Positions 26,626 to 34,186 of a stretch of DNA of 64,000 nucleotides are shown here, one piece after another. The stretch is taken from positions 1-64,000 of the IMG/VR virus record IMGVR_UViG_3300036985_010228; one strand, written 5' to 3'. Under the pieces are notes generated by a model, which ran no database searches, was not told where the DNA came from, and saw only the letters and a program-made list of their open reading frames with translations. The stretch is from a virus. The position numbers and the translations under genes are program-made. Position 1 is the stretch's first letter. The number at the start of each line of letters is the position of its first letter.

Positions 26626-27050
26626 ACGGACTCGCCGTCACCAGAATCCCAGACCTCTCCTGGGGTGAACCAAAGGTCTGCCGGGCCGTCGGCAACGACC
26701 GTGACCCCTGGGGCGTGCTCGTAGTCCTCAAGGAGACGCCCTGGGAGGCGCTCGTTCCGCTCGTCCCGTCGAGGGTCTTCGACCAGGCTCTGAGGGGGCA
26801 CGCCACGCCACTCATGCGAGTGGTGGGGCCTCCGCCCTCTGCCTTGGCGAGGCGGCTTCCGGTCCTCTACGCGCAGTGCCGGGAGCGGGAGCATTGCGTC
26901 AATGCCTCCCCAGCCTGCGTTCCGGGGGAGAAAATGCCTGACTGCTGGGAGGGCGACGGAATCAAGCCAGAAGCGGTGGGGGTAGCGTCACAGGTCGCTC
27001 GTCTGTGGCGCGAAGGAATGCTGGTCATAGTCGTCGTCCCAGAGGAGTAA
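26622..27050 (+). CDS. Hypothetical protein with Cys-rich segment
   Basis: A 142-aa protein with a conserved-looking core and a Cys/His segment (CREREHCVNASPACVPG ... DCW) that may bind a metal. GTG start overlaps the primase-finger stop. The word CVNA also occurs in the product of 30016 (GNCVNAGWA), so the two may share a small motif. Lies directly before the DNA polymerase gene. No function assigned. Confidence 0.6.
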   Translation: MNGLAVTRIPDLSWGEPKVCRAVGNDRDPWGVLVVLKETPWEALVPLVPSRVFDQALRGHATPLMRVVGPPPSALARRLPVLYAQCREREHCVNASPACVPGEKMPDCWEGDGIKPEAVGVASQVARLWREGMLVIVVVPEE

Positions 27051-27057
27051 GAGGGTC

Positions 27058-29727
27058 ATGGCCAACGGTATCTTCGAGTTCATGGAGGACATGGCCACCT
27101 TGAAGGTGGAGCTTCACAAGTGGATGACCGACGGGTCACACCACTTCGTTCTAGGGACGACCGAGAACCTCCCGTCAATCATTGACGAGTGCGTCGCTTC
27201 CGGCCTGTACTCCCTCGACCTCGAAACGACGGGCCTCGACAACCGGGTCTTCGACGGTGAGACAGTCGCCAAGATCGTCGGCTGCTGCCTCTCAGCCGAC
27301 GGCGTCACCGGCTACTACATTCCGCTCCGGCACAAGGTCGGAATGGAGCACAACGTCCCGTGGAGCCTCTTCAAGCGGGAGCTTCTCCGGCTGATCAACT
27401 CGCCTGCGAGGGCGATCTTCCACCACGGGAAGTTCGACCAGGAGTTCCTTCAGTTCTGCGGTGGTGAGCCTCTCGGCGAGTGGGACGACCCAAGGAAGTG
27501 GGAGGACACGCTGATCTGCGCGTACCTCCGGGACACCCGGCAGAAGCGGATCGGGTTGAAGCCCCTGGCCGAGACAGAACTCGGCATGACCATGATCGAG
27601 CTACCCGAGCTTTTCCCCGAGGACAAGCGCAAGAACGGGCTCGACTTCTCGGAGTTGGACCCGACGTGGCTGCCTGTTCGGATCTACGGGGCGAGCGACG
27701 CGATCTGCACCTGGAAGCTCTTCCCGAAGCTCTCAGCAGCGATCCTCCAGCCCGAGGACGGGAACGGCAACCAGTCGCTGATCTACTCGATCGAGAAGCT
27801 CTGCGTGACGGCGACCCGGTGGATGGAACGCGCCCGCATTCTCACCGACCAGGACAAGGCGAAGGAACTGATCCGGATCGGCCAGAGGGAGTGGCTTGCC
27901 TCGATCGAGGAGGTCTACAAGTCGGCCTCCGAGATCGTCGGGCGGGACGTGCGGCCCGGCTACTACCGGCTCATGGCAGGCCAGATCGAGGGGCACGCTG
28001 CCTTTGACCCTGAGGAGGTCTCTCCCTCGTACATGGACCGTGTGGACTCTCTCCGCCGGGAGTCCGACAAGCTCAAGCTCGACCCGGTGGAGCTTGACGG
28101 CAAGAAGGTCAGTGTCAAGACCGTCTCCAAGCGGGTATCCCACCTCATAGACAAGGGGATCACCGAGGAGGTTGACTTCCCCGTCGTCTATGACCTTCTC
28201 AGCCCACAGCAGTTGGGGTCACTCCTCCGGGAGTGCAAGATCCCAGGGCTCACGGTGACCGAGAAGTCCGGTCAGGTCTCGACCGCGAAGGACGAGCTAG
28301 ACCGAGTGCTTGAAGAGCAGGGGGCCAAGTACCCCTTCGCTGGGAAGATCAAGCGGTTCCGCGAGGTCGGTAAGGCGCTCTCGACGTACCTGCTGCCGAT
28401 CATTGAGGACTGTGCCCCTGACGGGACCCTGCGGGCTGACTTCAACGCCCACAAGATCGACACGGGCCGGTTCAACGCCCAGGGGAGCAAGACCCCGAAG
28501 CTCGACGGGGGCACCCGGTTCCCGTTCCACGGGACGCCCGCCACCTACGACCCGACGCGGCCTGAGTGTCTGGCTCGAATCCGTGAGTGTCTGATCTCCC
28601 GCCCCGGCAAGAAGTTCGTCTCGATCGACTTCTCCGGCGTCGAGCTTCGGATCGTGACGAACCTCTCGAAGGAGCCCCGGTGGCTGCGGGAGTTCTTCCA
28701 CTGCTCGGGCTGCGACCATATGTTCCCCAGCGGGGACGGGGAGAACACGCCAGAGCCTCCGCCACCGTTCTGCCCGGTGTGTGGGTCTGACAAGATCGGC
28801 GACCTGCACACGCTCACCGCCCTCTCAATCTACGGGGACGACGCGATCAAGCGCCCCGACTGGAAGATGCTCCGAGGGAACGGCAAGAGCACCAACTTCG
28901 CGCTCTGCTACGGCGGCGGCGGCAACGCCGTGGACGCCTCCACTGGCTGTGGCAAGCAGGAGGGCTGGCGGATCAAGGAGAAGTTCGACAAGTCCTACCG
29001 GGGTCTGGCCGCATGGTGGCAGTACCAGCACTCCTACGCCCGGAAGTGGAAGTACGTCGTCACCGCTCTCGGGCGGCGGTATCCGCTCCCCGACATTGAC
29101 AGCGAGCTTGGTGGCTTCCGCTCGAAGGCCGAGCGCAACGCGACCAACGGGCCGATCCAGGGCACGAGCGCCGACATAACCAAGCTCGCCATGGGTCTGA
29201 TCTACAAGGAGTGCAAGAAGCGGGGGTGGCTCGACAAGGTCCACCTCCTGATCACCATGCACGACGAGCTTGACTTCGAGATCGACGACGACATTCTCGC
29301 CGAGGCGATCGAGTCATTCGTCGTGATCATGAACCGGAACCCGGCGCTCCTCCGGCTCAAGTGGCCAGTGCCGCTCACGTCCGACGTGGAGATTGGCCTC
29401 AACTGGATGGTCCCCTGGGGACTCAACAAGATCCGCAAGTCCGGCAAGTGGCCCGCCGAACTCCAGGGGCTGTTCCCCGACGCCGGGGTGAAGCCGCCGG
29501 AGGGTGACACCCCCGCCGAGAAGCCGAAGACCAAGAAGTCGGAGGTCGTCCGGACCTACAAGGTCAATGCCTTCTCGACCTCCGAGATCGAGAGCTTGGC
29601 CGCGCTCCTCACGGCAGGGGCGTCTGCGAGCCCGGCAGAACTGAAGGTCGTCGGACCGGAGGACGAGGACCTGACGGCGGTGCTCATGACCGCTTGGGGC
29701 AGGCCCCTCCCGGAGGTCGAGTCGTGA
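27058..29727 (+). CDS. polA: Family A DNA polymerase with 3'-5' exonuclease and inserted zinc ribbon
   Basis: An 889-aa DNA polymerase I type. The 3'-5' exonuclease begins at residue 52 (SLDLETTGLD, D54 and E56) with a later AIFHHGKFDQEFLQ motif. Polymerase motif A is SIDFSGVELRI (D524), motif B RGNGKSTNFALCYG (R606, K610, F614), motif C HDELDFEID (H735, D736, E737). There is no 5'-3' exonuclease domain. A zinc ribbon (C549, C552, C572, C575) is inserted between motifs A and B, with an acidic proline-rich loop between the Cys pairs. The ~100-residue tail after the catalytic core is Pro/Lys-rich. It is the likely replicative polymerase and sits immediately after the helicase-primase genes. Confidence 0.95.
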   Translation: MANGIFEFMEDMATLKVELHKWMTDGSHHFVLGTTENLPSIIDECVASGLYSLDLETTGLDNRVFDGETVAKIVGCCLSADGVTGYYIPLRHKVGMEHNVPWSLFKRELLRLINSPARAIFHHGKFDQEFLQFCGGEPLGEWDDPRKWEDTLICAYLRDTRQKRIGLKPLAETELGMTMIELPELFPEDKRKNGLDFSELDPTWLPVRIYGASDAICTWKLFPKLSAAILQPEDGNGNQSLIYSIEKLCVTATRWMERARILTDQDKAKELIRIGQREWLASIEEVYKSASEIVGRDVRPGYYRLMAGQIEGHAAFDPEEVSPSYMDRVDSLRRESDKLKLDPVELDGKKVSVKTVSKRVSHLIDKGITEEVDFPVVYDLLSPQQLGSLLRECKIPGLTVTEKSGQVSTAKDELDRVLEEQGAKYPFAGKIKRFREVGKALSTYLLPIIEDCAPDGTLRADFNAHKIDTGRFNAQGSKTPKLDGGTRFPFHGTPATYDPTRPECLARIRECLISRPGKKFVSIDFSGVELRIVTNLSKEPRWLREFFHCSGCDHMFPSGDGENTPEPPPPFCPVCGSDKIGDLHTLTALSIYGDDAIKRPDWKMLRGNGKSTNFALCYGGGGNAVDASTGCGKQEGWRIKEKFDKSYRGLAAWWQYQHSYARKWKYVVTALGRRYPLPDIDSELGGFRSKAERNATNGPIQGTSADITKLAMGLIYKECKKRGWLDKVHLLITMHDELDFEIDDDILAEAIESFVVIMNRNPALLRLKWPVPLTSDVEIGLNWMVPWGLNKIRKSGKWPAELQGLFPDAGVKPPEGDTPAEKPKTKKSEVVRTYKVNAFSTSEIESLAALLTAGASASPAELKVVGPEDEDLTAVLMTAWGRPLPEVES

Positions 29728-30035
29728 GCACCCTCGAAGAGCGGGTCGAGAAGCTGGAGTCCGACCTGAAGGTGGTCGCCCAGGTAGTGGCGTCTGTCAC
29801 TGACGACACGCTCAGGGTGTGCCTCGTGCTCCAGGAGCTATCGACCGGCGGGTATCTGCCCGACCTTCCGTGGGAACTCGGGACGGCTCTCGTGGACCTC
29901 CAGTACGCGAAGCGCCCTGGGGCGAAGGAGGTCGGCGGCAAGCCGGTCGAGCTTCGGGTCGCAGAGCTAGAGCTTCAGGTTCAGACTCTTCGGGAGGCGT
30001 TCCGGAGGAGAGCAGATGACCAACAGATTGGATAG
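29724..30035 (+). CDS. Small coiled-coil protein
   Basis: A 103-aa protein starting at GTG overlapping the polymerase stop (GTGA). Its N-terminus (LEERVEKLESDLKVVAQVV) and C-terminus (LRVAELELQVQTLREAFRRR) both form heptad-patterned helices, so it is probably an oligomerising coiled coil. Function is unknown. Translational coupling suggests a polymerase accessory role. Confidence 0.6.
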   Translation: MSTLEERVEKLESDLKVVAQVVASVTDDTLRVCLVLQELSTGGYLPDLPWELGTALVDLQYAKRPGAKEVGGKPVELRVAELELQVQTLREAFRRRADDQQIG

Positions 30036-30720
30036 GCAACTCGACCTCCTCCAGGACTGCAACGAGCACCGGACTCCTCCGAAGGAGTTCATGAGCATTT
30101 TCTGCCAGCGGTGTCGCAACGGCAACTGCGTGAACGCTGGGTGGGCTGAGTCCACCTGGGAGGATCGTATTGCCACCCAGGTCAGCCGCCTGCTCACGAA
30201 CCCGAACTTCGGGGACCCGAGGGACCCACAGTTCAAGGACGTGGTGAACCTCGACTTCCGGCACCTGGCCGAGCCCCTGAAGGTGGACTCGTGGGAGGTC
30301 CCGCAGGCACACCTCGTTCTCCCTGAGCGTCAGACGAGTCGCTCCGAGGACGTGGAGCGGGCGATCCAAGCCCTCTCCGAGGCTCGTGGCGGGAAGCCAG
30401 CCGCGCCAGCCGTCGAGGTGACGACAGCCGCAGAGGCTGTTCCTGTCCAGCAGGCTCCTCAGCCCCCCGTCCCTGTGCGCCCGGACCCGAGGCCAAACCC
30501 CCGGCACTACACAGCCGATACACCTCCTGTGTCCTCACCCCAGAGGGACGCCAACACGGCCTTCCCTGCGGAGGGGCTCATGCTCGACGGGAGCCCGCCT
30601 GACCTACCTGGTCCAGGAGGGTCCACGGGAGACCCATGGGCACCACCCGCTCCGACCAATCAGCCACGAAAAGTCCCCGTCGGTGCCCGGATCCGAATGG
30701 GGGAAGAGCCGAAGAAATGA
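30016..30720 (+). CDS. Cys-rich N-terminus, proline-rich tail protein
   Basis: A 234-aa protein. The N-terminal 80 residues carry a CQRCRNGNCVNAGWAEST cluster that could bind zinc or an iron-sulfur centre and resembles the CVNA segment of the 26622 product. The remaining residues are proline/alanine-rich and probably disordered, ending in a basic segment. GGAGGAG provides a strong SD, and the gene overlaps the preceding coiled-coil gene by 20 bases. No family is recognised. Confidence 0.6.
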   Translation: MTNRLDRQLDLLQDCNEHRTPPKEFMSIFCQRCRNGNCVNAGWAESTWEDRIATQVSRLLTNPNFGDPRDPQFKDVVNLDFRHLAEPLKVDSWEVPQAHLVLPERQTSRSEDVERAIQALSEARGGKPAAPAVEVTTAAEAVPVQQAPQPPVPVRPDPRPNPRHYTADTPPVSSPQRDANTAFPAEGLMLDGSPPDLPGPGGSTGDPWAPPAPTNQPRKVPVGARIRMGEEPKK

Positions 30721-31094
30721 CCCCGAACTACCTGATCGAGATCTACGCCCTCATTCACGCCACCCGCTCCCGAGCAGCGTGGAGCGTCGTGCTGGTTCCA
30801 CGAAAGCGGTACGAGGAGACGATCCTCACGATCTCGGCTCTGAGCGACGTACAGTTCTGTGGTCGCACGATCCTCTGGCCTGACACGAAGCGGAAGCTCT
30901 CGGTCGCCTACGCTGGACAAGAACTCTTCGTCCCCAAGGGAACCCCATTCAATCTGTTCCTCGCTGGTTGGGGTGGCTCCTCGAAGGAGGACGCGAAGGC
31001 GCTGGTCGCATGGCGCGAGGCCGCTCTGAACTTCATTCCGTGCTCGGATTGGGCGGTCGGATCTCAGTTCGTCGAATCTGTCCCGGCGGTATAG
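30717..31094 (+). CDS. Hypothetical protein (125 aa)
   Basis: Compact, soluble 125-aa protein with mixed alpha/beta composition; its ATG overlaps the preceding stop (ATGA). No signature residue pattern is visible. It is the last gene before a short gap carrying a CCTATA motif, so it may end the polymerase operon. Confidence 0.6.
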   Translation: MTPNYLIEIYALIHATRSRAAWSVVLVPRKRYEETILTISALSDVQFCGRTILWPDTKRKLSVAYAGQELFVPKGTPFNLFLAGWGGSSKEDAKALVAWREAALNFIPCSDWAVGSQFVESVPAV

Positions 31095-31102
31095 CTTTCG
31101 GT

Positions 31103-31108
31103 CCTATA
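31103..31108 (+). promoter_or_regulatory. CCTATA motif, possible promoter
   Basis: The gap 31095-31128 holds GGTCCTATAGACC at 31100-31112. The word is itself partly palindromic (GGTC...GACC). It lies about 20 bases before the ATG at 31129 and matches the CYCTATA words found before the genes at 37991 and 44283. Promoter function is inferred from recurrence only. Confidence 0.35.
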
Positions 31109-31128
31109 GACCTCGCGGGGTGTCTGAC

Positions 31129-31443
31129 ATGGGTAACTGGTGGTTTGACGATCAAGGGAAGAACAACTTGAAGGGCGTCCCAGGGGACGACTCGAACAAG
31201 GTAGTTCTCCCTGACAGTTCGATCATTGGTTTCATGCTCGAAGTCCCCCTTGCTCGCAGGGACTTCAAGCTGATCGTGCCCACCATGCTCCCCCTGGAGC
31301 AGGACCGCCTCAATGCCCTCGTCGCCCAGAACCCACGAATCCTGGAGCTTGAGCCCAACCTCGACCCTGGAATCCAGGACGACCGGCTCATGCAGAAGTT
31401 CAACACCCCTGGGTTTCACGACCCGAACCGGAGAAAACGATGA
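31129..31443 (+). CDS. Hypothetical protein (104 aa)
   Basis: Small soluble protein beginning MGNWWFDDQGK. A GTG at 31120 would add three residues; the ATG at 31129 has GGGGTG about 7 nt upstream. The following lipoprotein starts inside its last codons (ATGA overlap). No family recognised. Confidence 0.6.
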   Translation: MGNWWFDDQGKNNLKGVPGDDSNKVVLPDSSIIGFMLEVPLARRDFKLIVPTMLPLEQDRLNALVAQNPRILELEPNLDPGIQDDRLMQKFNTPGFHDPNRRKR

Positions 31444-31826
31444 AGACCACCGCTCTTGCACTCCTGACCTCTCTCGCGATCCTTTCCGGCTGTGCGACGA
31501 TCCGGGACAAGGCTGTCTACGCAACGGAGGTTCAGTATGTGGACCTGACGGTTCGCCGTGAAGCTCCGGTGGTCCGCCAGTTCCTGACGACCTCCTGCAC
31601 CTGTTCCGCCACGTTCGAGTGGACGGCGTCGGCAGAGGGTGGCTCGTCTACCGACTGCGCTGCGGCGGCGGATTGGTACCGGGTGTACGCGACGCGCTGG
31701 GCGTGGCACGTCTCCATGATCCAGTACAACGGCAACATGACCGACACGGACCCCGGCCCGATCCCGGAGATCGTGCCCTCGTGCGAACTCCCGGAACTCC
31801 CGCCGACCGCCGGAGGTGAGTCGTGA
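31440..31826 (+). CDS. Small lipoprotein with SPase II signal
   Basis: A 128-aa precursor with a signal peptide MKTTALALLTSLAILSGC: positively charged start, hydrophobic core, lipobox LSGC with acylated Cys18. The mature part is about 110 residues with several further Cys (including CTCS) and a Pro-rich end. This lipidation signal indicates a bacterial host with an Lgt/LspA pathway and probable outer- or inner-membrane location. Phage lipoproteins often mediate superinfection exclusion or act as outer spanins. No partner inner spanin is evident, so either role is conjecture. Coupled to both neighbours by overlaps. Confidence 0.75.
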   Translation: MKTTALALLTSLAILSGCATIRDKAVYATEVQYVDLTVRREAPVVRQFLTTSCTCSATFEWTASAEGGSSTDCAAAADWYRVYATRWAWHVSMIQYNGNMTDTDPGPIPEIVPSCELPELPPTAGGES

Positions 31827-32218
31827 GCGCCCTCTTCAAGGGAGGGGTGGACACCCTCATGCGCCTGCTCAAGACCCAGGGCGTCCCTGCGGTCTCGGCC
31901 TCGCTGGAGAAGCTGTCCAACGAAGCCACGGAGGACTGGCAGAAGTCCCTCCTCAAGATCGGCGTCAGCCTGATCTCCGAGCACGGCGTGGACGGCCTGA
32001 ACATTCTCGAAGACACTGTCTCCAACCTGCTGAACGGGAAGACAGTGAACCTCTCGGCGCTCTCAATGCAGGAGGCGAGCGACATTCTCGCCGTCATGCA
32101 GCGGCGCGAGGCTGACCACAAGAACCAGGTCACGCTCTACACACAGGCGGTGATCGAGGCGCTCGGTAAGGCGCTCTCGACCCTCGTCTCGACCCTCTTC
32201 AAGGAGATCCGGCTGTGA
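31823..32218 (+). CDS. Helical hypothetical protein (131 aa)
   Basis: A 131-aa largely alpha-helical protein with amphipathic helices throughout and no obvious transmembrane span. GTG start overlaps the lipoprotein stop (GTGA). Being sandwiched between a lipoprotein and a Pro-rich protein suggests an envelope-related function, but nothing diagnostic is visible. Confidence 0.55.
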   Translation: MSALFKGGVDTLMRLLKTQGVPAVSASLEKLSNEATEDWQKSLLKIGVSLISEHGVDGLNILEDTVSNLLNGKTVNLSALSMQEASDILAVMQRREADHKNQVTLYTQAVIEALGKALSTLVSTLFKEIRL

Positions 32219-32493
32219 CAGCCCCCCGAACAACTGCCGGTCCAGGGCATATCTTCCACGGTGGCGGCGAGGTCGCCCCGGAACCCGTGGTCGCAGCCCC
32301 AGTCGCCCCGGCTGCCAAGCCGAAGTCGCACCACAAGAAGCCGGAGCCGGTCGCAGCCCTGCCCGTCGAGCCCGAGCCCGTCGAGCCTGAGCCCACGCCT
32401 GAGGCCCAGCCCGAAGTTCAGCCTGAGGAGCCCTCCGAGAAGCCCAAGAAGGCGAAGGAGCCCAAGAAGAAGAAGTCCGAGAAGGACGAGTGA
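32215..32493 (+). CDS. Low-complexity Pro/Glu/Lys-rich protein
   Basis: A 92-aa protein made of Pro, Glu, Ala, Val and Lys repeats (PVEPEPVEPEPTPEAQPE) ending in a highly charged Lys/Glu segment. Such stretches are extended and flexible, as in TonB-like linkers. GTG start overlaps the preceding stop. There is no signal peptide, so it may be a cytoplasmic linker or nucleic-acid-interacting tail. Confidence 0.55.
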   Translation: MTAPRTTAGPGHIFHGGGEVAPEPVVAAPVAPAAKPKSHHKKPEPVAALPVEPEPVEPEPTPEAQPEVQPEEPSEKPKKAKEPKKKKSEKDE

Positions 32494-32505
32494 ACTGCTG
32501 CCCGC

Positions 32506-32925
32506 ATGGTCCTCACCGTCTCCAAGTACATACCGAAGGAACTCTACGGGTTCCTTGAGGGTGCTGGGCAGCGGGTCTTCTTCCACCTGTCCGAGTTCGA
32601 CCCGCTAGGCGGGCCGCCTCCAATCATTGGAGAACAGGTCGAGGTCGGGCAGATCGAGCTTGTTGAGAGCAAGAGCTACCGCGCCAGGTCGGTGAGGCGA
32701 GTGCTCAGGACCGAGCACCTCACCGGGACAGTCACTCGATTCGACCACCGGGTAGGGTATGGCTTCGTCACGGTGGGGAGAGAGCAGTTCTTCCTGCACC
32801 GAAGCGACCTCCTGGACGGGAGCCTGCCGCTCGTGGGGGCGGTGGTAGAGTTCTACGTCGCTGGCTCGATCCGACCCTCTGCACGTCCACGGGCGTGCCA
32901 TGCCCGTCTCCTGCGAGGTACCTGA
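32506..32925 (+). CDS. Tandem cold-shock-domain-like protein
   Basis: A 139-aa protein with two OB-fold cold-shock-like units. Unit one (about residues 10-55) has YGFLEGAGQRVFFHLSEFD. Unit two (about 72-115) has TGTVTRFDHRVGYGFVTVG then EQFFLHRSDL, equivalent to the RNP1 (GxGFI) and RNP2 (VFVHxS) motifs of CspA. Single-domain Csp proteins bind single-stranded nucleic acid. A covalent pair could bind a longer strand or bridge two. It lies at the end of the replication region, suggesting an ssDNA- or RNA-chaperone role. Confidence 0.7.
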   Translation: MVLTVSKYIPKELYGFLEGAGQRVFFHLSEFDPLGGPPPIIGEQVEVGQIELVESKSYRARSVRRVLRTEHLTGTVTRFDHRVGYGFVTVGREQFFLHRSDLLDGSLPLVGAVVEFYVAGSIRPSARPRACHARLLRGT

Positions 32926-33495
32926 ATGAGCAACGGTCGCAACGCCTTCGGTGGGAAGAACCCCAACTCGATCTACGTCCCCATGTCGGAGACGGAGCAG
33001 GAGGTGGTCTCCCGGCTGATTGAGAACGGCGACCTTCAGGTGGTCATTCACGGCTGGGGAGTCGTGGACAAGCCGAAGCTGACGCTCGGGGACGCGCAGG
33101 TCATGATCCCCATGACGATCCGGTTCGACCGGCCTGACCAGCCCGTCGGGGTCACCTACTTCGACCTGGAGCTACGGACGCTGTCCGGGTACAAGCTCTT
33201 CCGGGAGCAGCACCCGACGATCTACAACGGGCAGCCGCTCATGGTCATGGCCGGGACCGAGATCAGCATGGTCTGGCACATCGGCATCAACCACATGGAC
33301 CCCCGCCTCGTCAAAGCGATCCTCCCAGGTGCAGTCGGCCTCACGTCCCGCGTCCTCGACAAGGACACAGGGCGGGCGACGGTGACCGGGAACATGAAGC
33401 TCGACGCGGCGAAGGAGCGGACGCTCGCTGCGGTTCGACGCGGCGAGGCCAAAGTTCGCGCCGATAAAGAGAAGGACCTCAAGAAGCTCCGGTAG
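32926..33495 (+). CDS. Hypothetical protein (189 aa)
   Basis: A 189-aa protein with an N-terminal beta-rich region (about 1-130) and a strongly charged C-terminal helix (KVRADKEKDLKKLR). The ATG immediately follows the cold-shock gene stop, so the two are cotranslated. No catalytic or binding motif could be identified. Confidence 0.65.
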   Translation: MSNGRNAFGGKNPNSIYVPMSETEQEVVSRLIENGDLQVVIHGWGVVDKPKLTLGDAQVMIPMTIRFDRPDQPVGVTYFDLELRTLSGYKLFREQHPTIYNGQPLMVMAGTEISMVWHIGINHMDPRLVKAILPGAVGLTSRVLDKDTGRATVTGNMKLDAAKERTLAAVRRGEAKVRADKEKDLKKLR

Positions 33496-33556
33496 CGGTT
33501 TCCACGCTATGCGTCGCCCCGGTTAGCTACGTCCCTCGGGCGGAGCGGAGGCACGC

Positions 33557-34180
33557 ATGGCTCTGATCGGAAGTGGGGAGAGGGCACTGATTCTGAGCGA
33601 CCAGGTGAGCACAAGCTCGCCGATTGGTCTGGACCAGGAAACGCCTCTCTCTGGCCGGATCCTGATCTTCCTCGACTCAACCCCCACCCATGGGCTCTGG
33701 TCGAAGGACGAGTCCGGTGCCGTCAAGCCGCTCAACGGCGGCACAATGTCCGACCTCTCCTGGGAGGCCGTCACACCCTTCGCTTCACCAACCCCGGCGG
33801 GGGACATTACACACTCGGGGCGTGTGGCGGTTGGTCTCGACCCGTTGCTGCTGGTTCCGATCCCTGCGGGGATCGAGTTCCAGGTGGTCGGGTCTGAGTC
33901 CCTGGAGGGCTCAATCTTCTTCCTGGAGGGCACGGTCGCAGGCGACCAGGTGTCCCACAACCAGGTCTTCGCCAGCACGACCGACAAGGGGCTCTACGCC
34001 AAGCCGGAGGGACTCCCCGAGCGGCGGATCGACGCCCCTGGGCTCATTCGGAAGAAGATCCCCGCCGGAGAGCAGATCATTGCTCCCGACGGCTCTCAGT
34101 ACCTCGTGTTTGGCAGCTTCACTCTTGAGGCAGGGGCTGTGCTCACCCTGCTTGGGGACGCGGACCTCGTGGTCCTCTGA
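33557..34180 (+). CDS. Tail or virion accessory protein (207 aa)
   Basis: A 207-aa beta-rich protein without enzymatic motif. It begins the appendage block and is preceded by a gap containing GCTATG and a strong GGAGG Shine-Dalgarno. A loop-rich C-terminal segment (PAGEQIIAPDGSQYLVFG) resembles the short beta-sandwich end of fibre-associated proteins. A role as attachment or chaperone protein for the fibres downstream is inferred from order only. Confidence 0.6.
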   Translation: MALIGSGERALILSDQVSTSSPIGLDQETPLSGRILIFLDSTPTHGLWSKDESGAVKPLNGGTMSDLSWEAVTPFASPTPAGDITHSGRVAVGLDPLLLVPIPAGIEFQVVGSESLEGSIFFLEGTVAGDQVSHNQVFASTTDKGLYAKPEGLPERRIDAPGLIRKKIPAGEQIIAPDGSQYLVFGSFTLEAGAVLTLLGDADLVVL

Positions 34181-34186
34181 AGAACC

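Noticed and set aside
31440-32218. Spanin pair (lipoprotein plus partner) for lysis
   Set aside because: The lipoprotein has a good lipobox, but the following protein has no transmembrane anchor and there is no overlapping-frame o-spanin/i-spanin arrangement.
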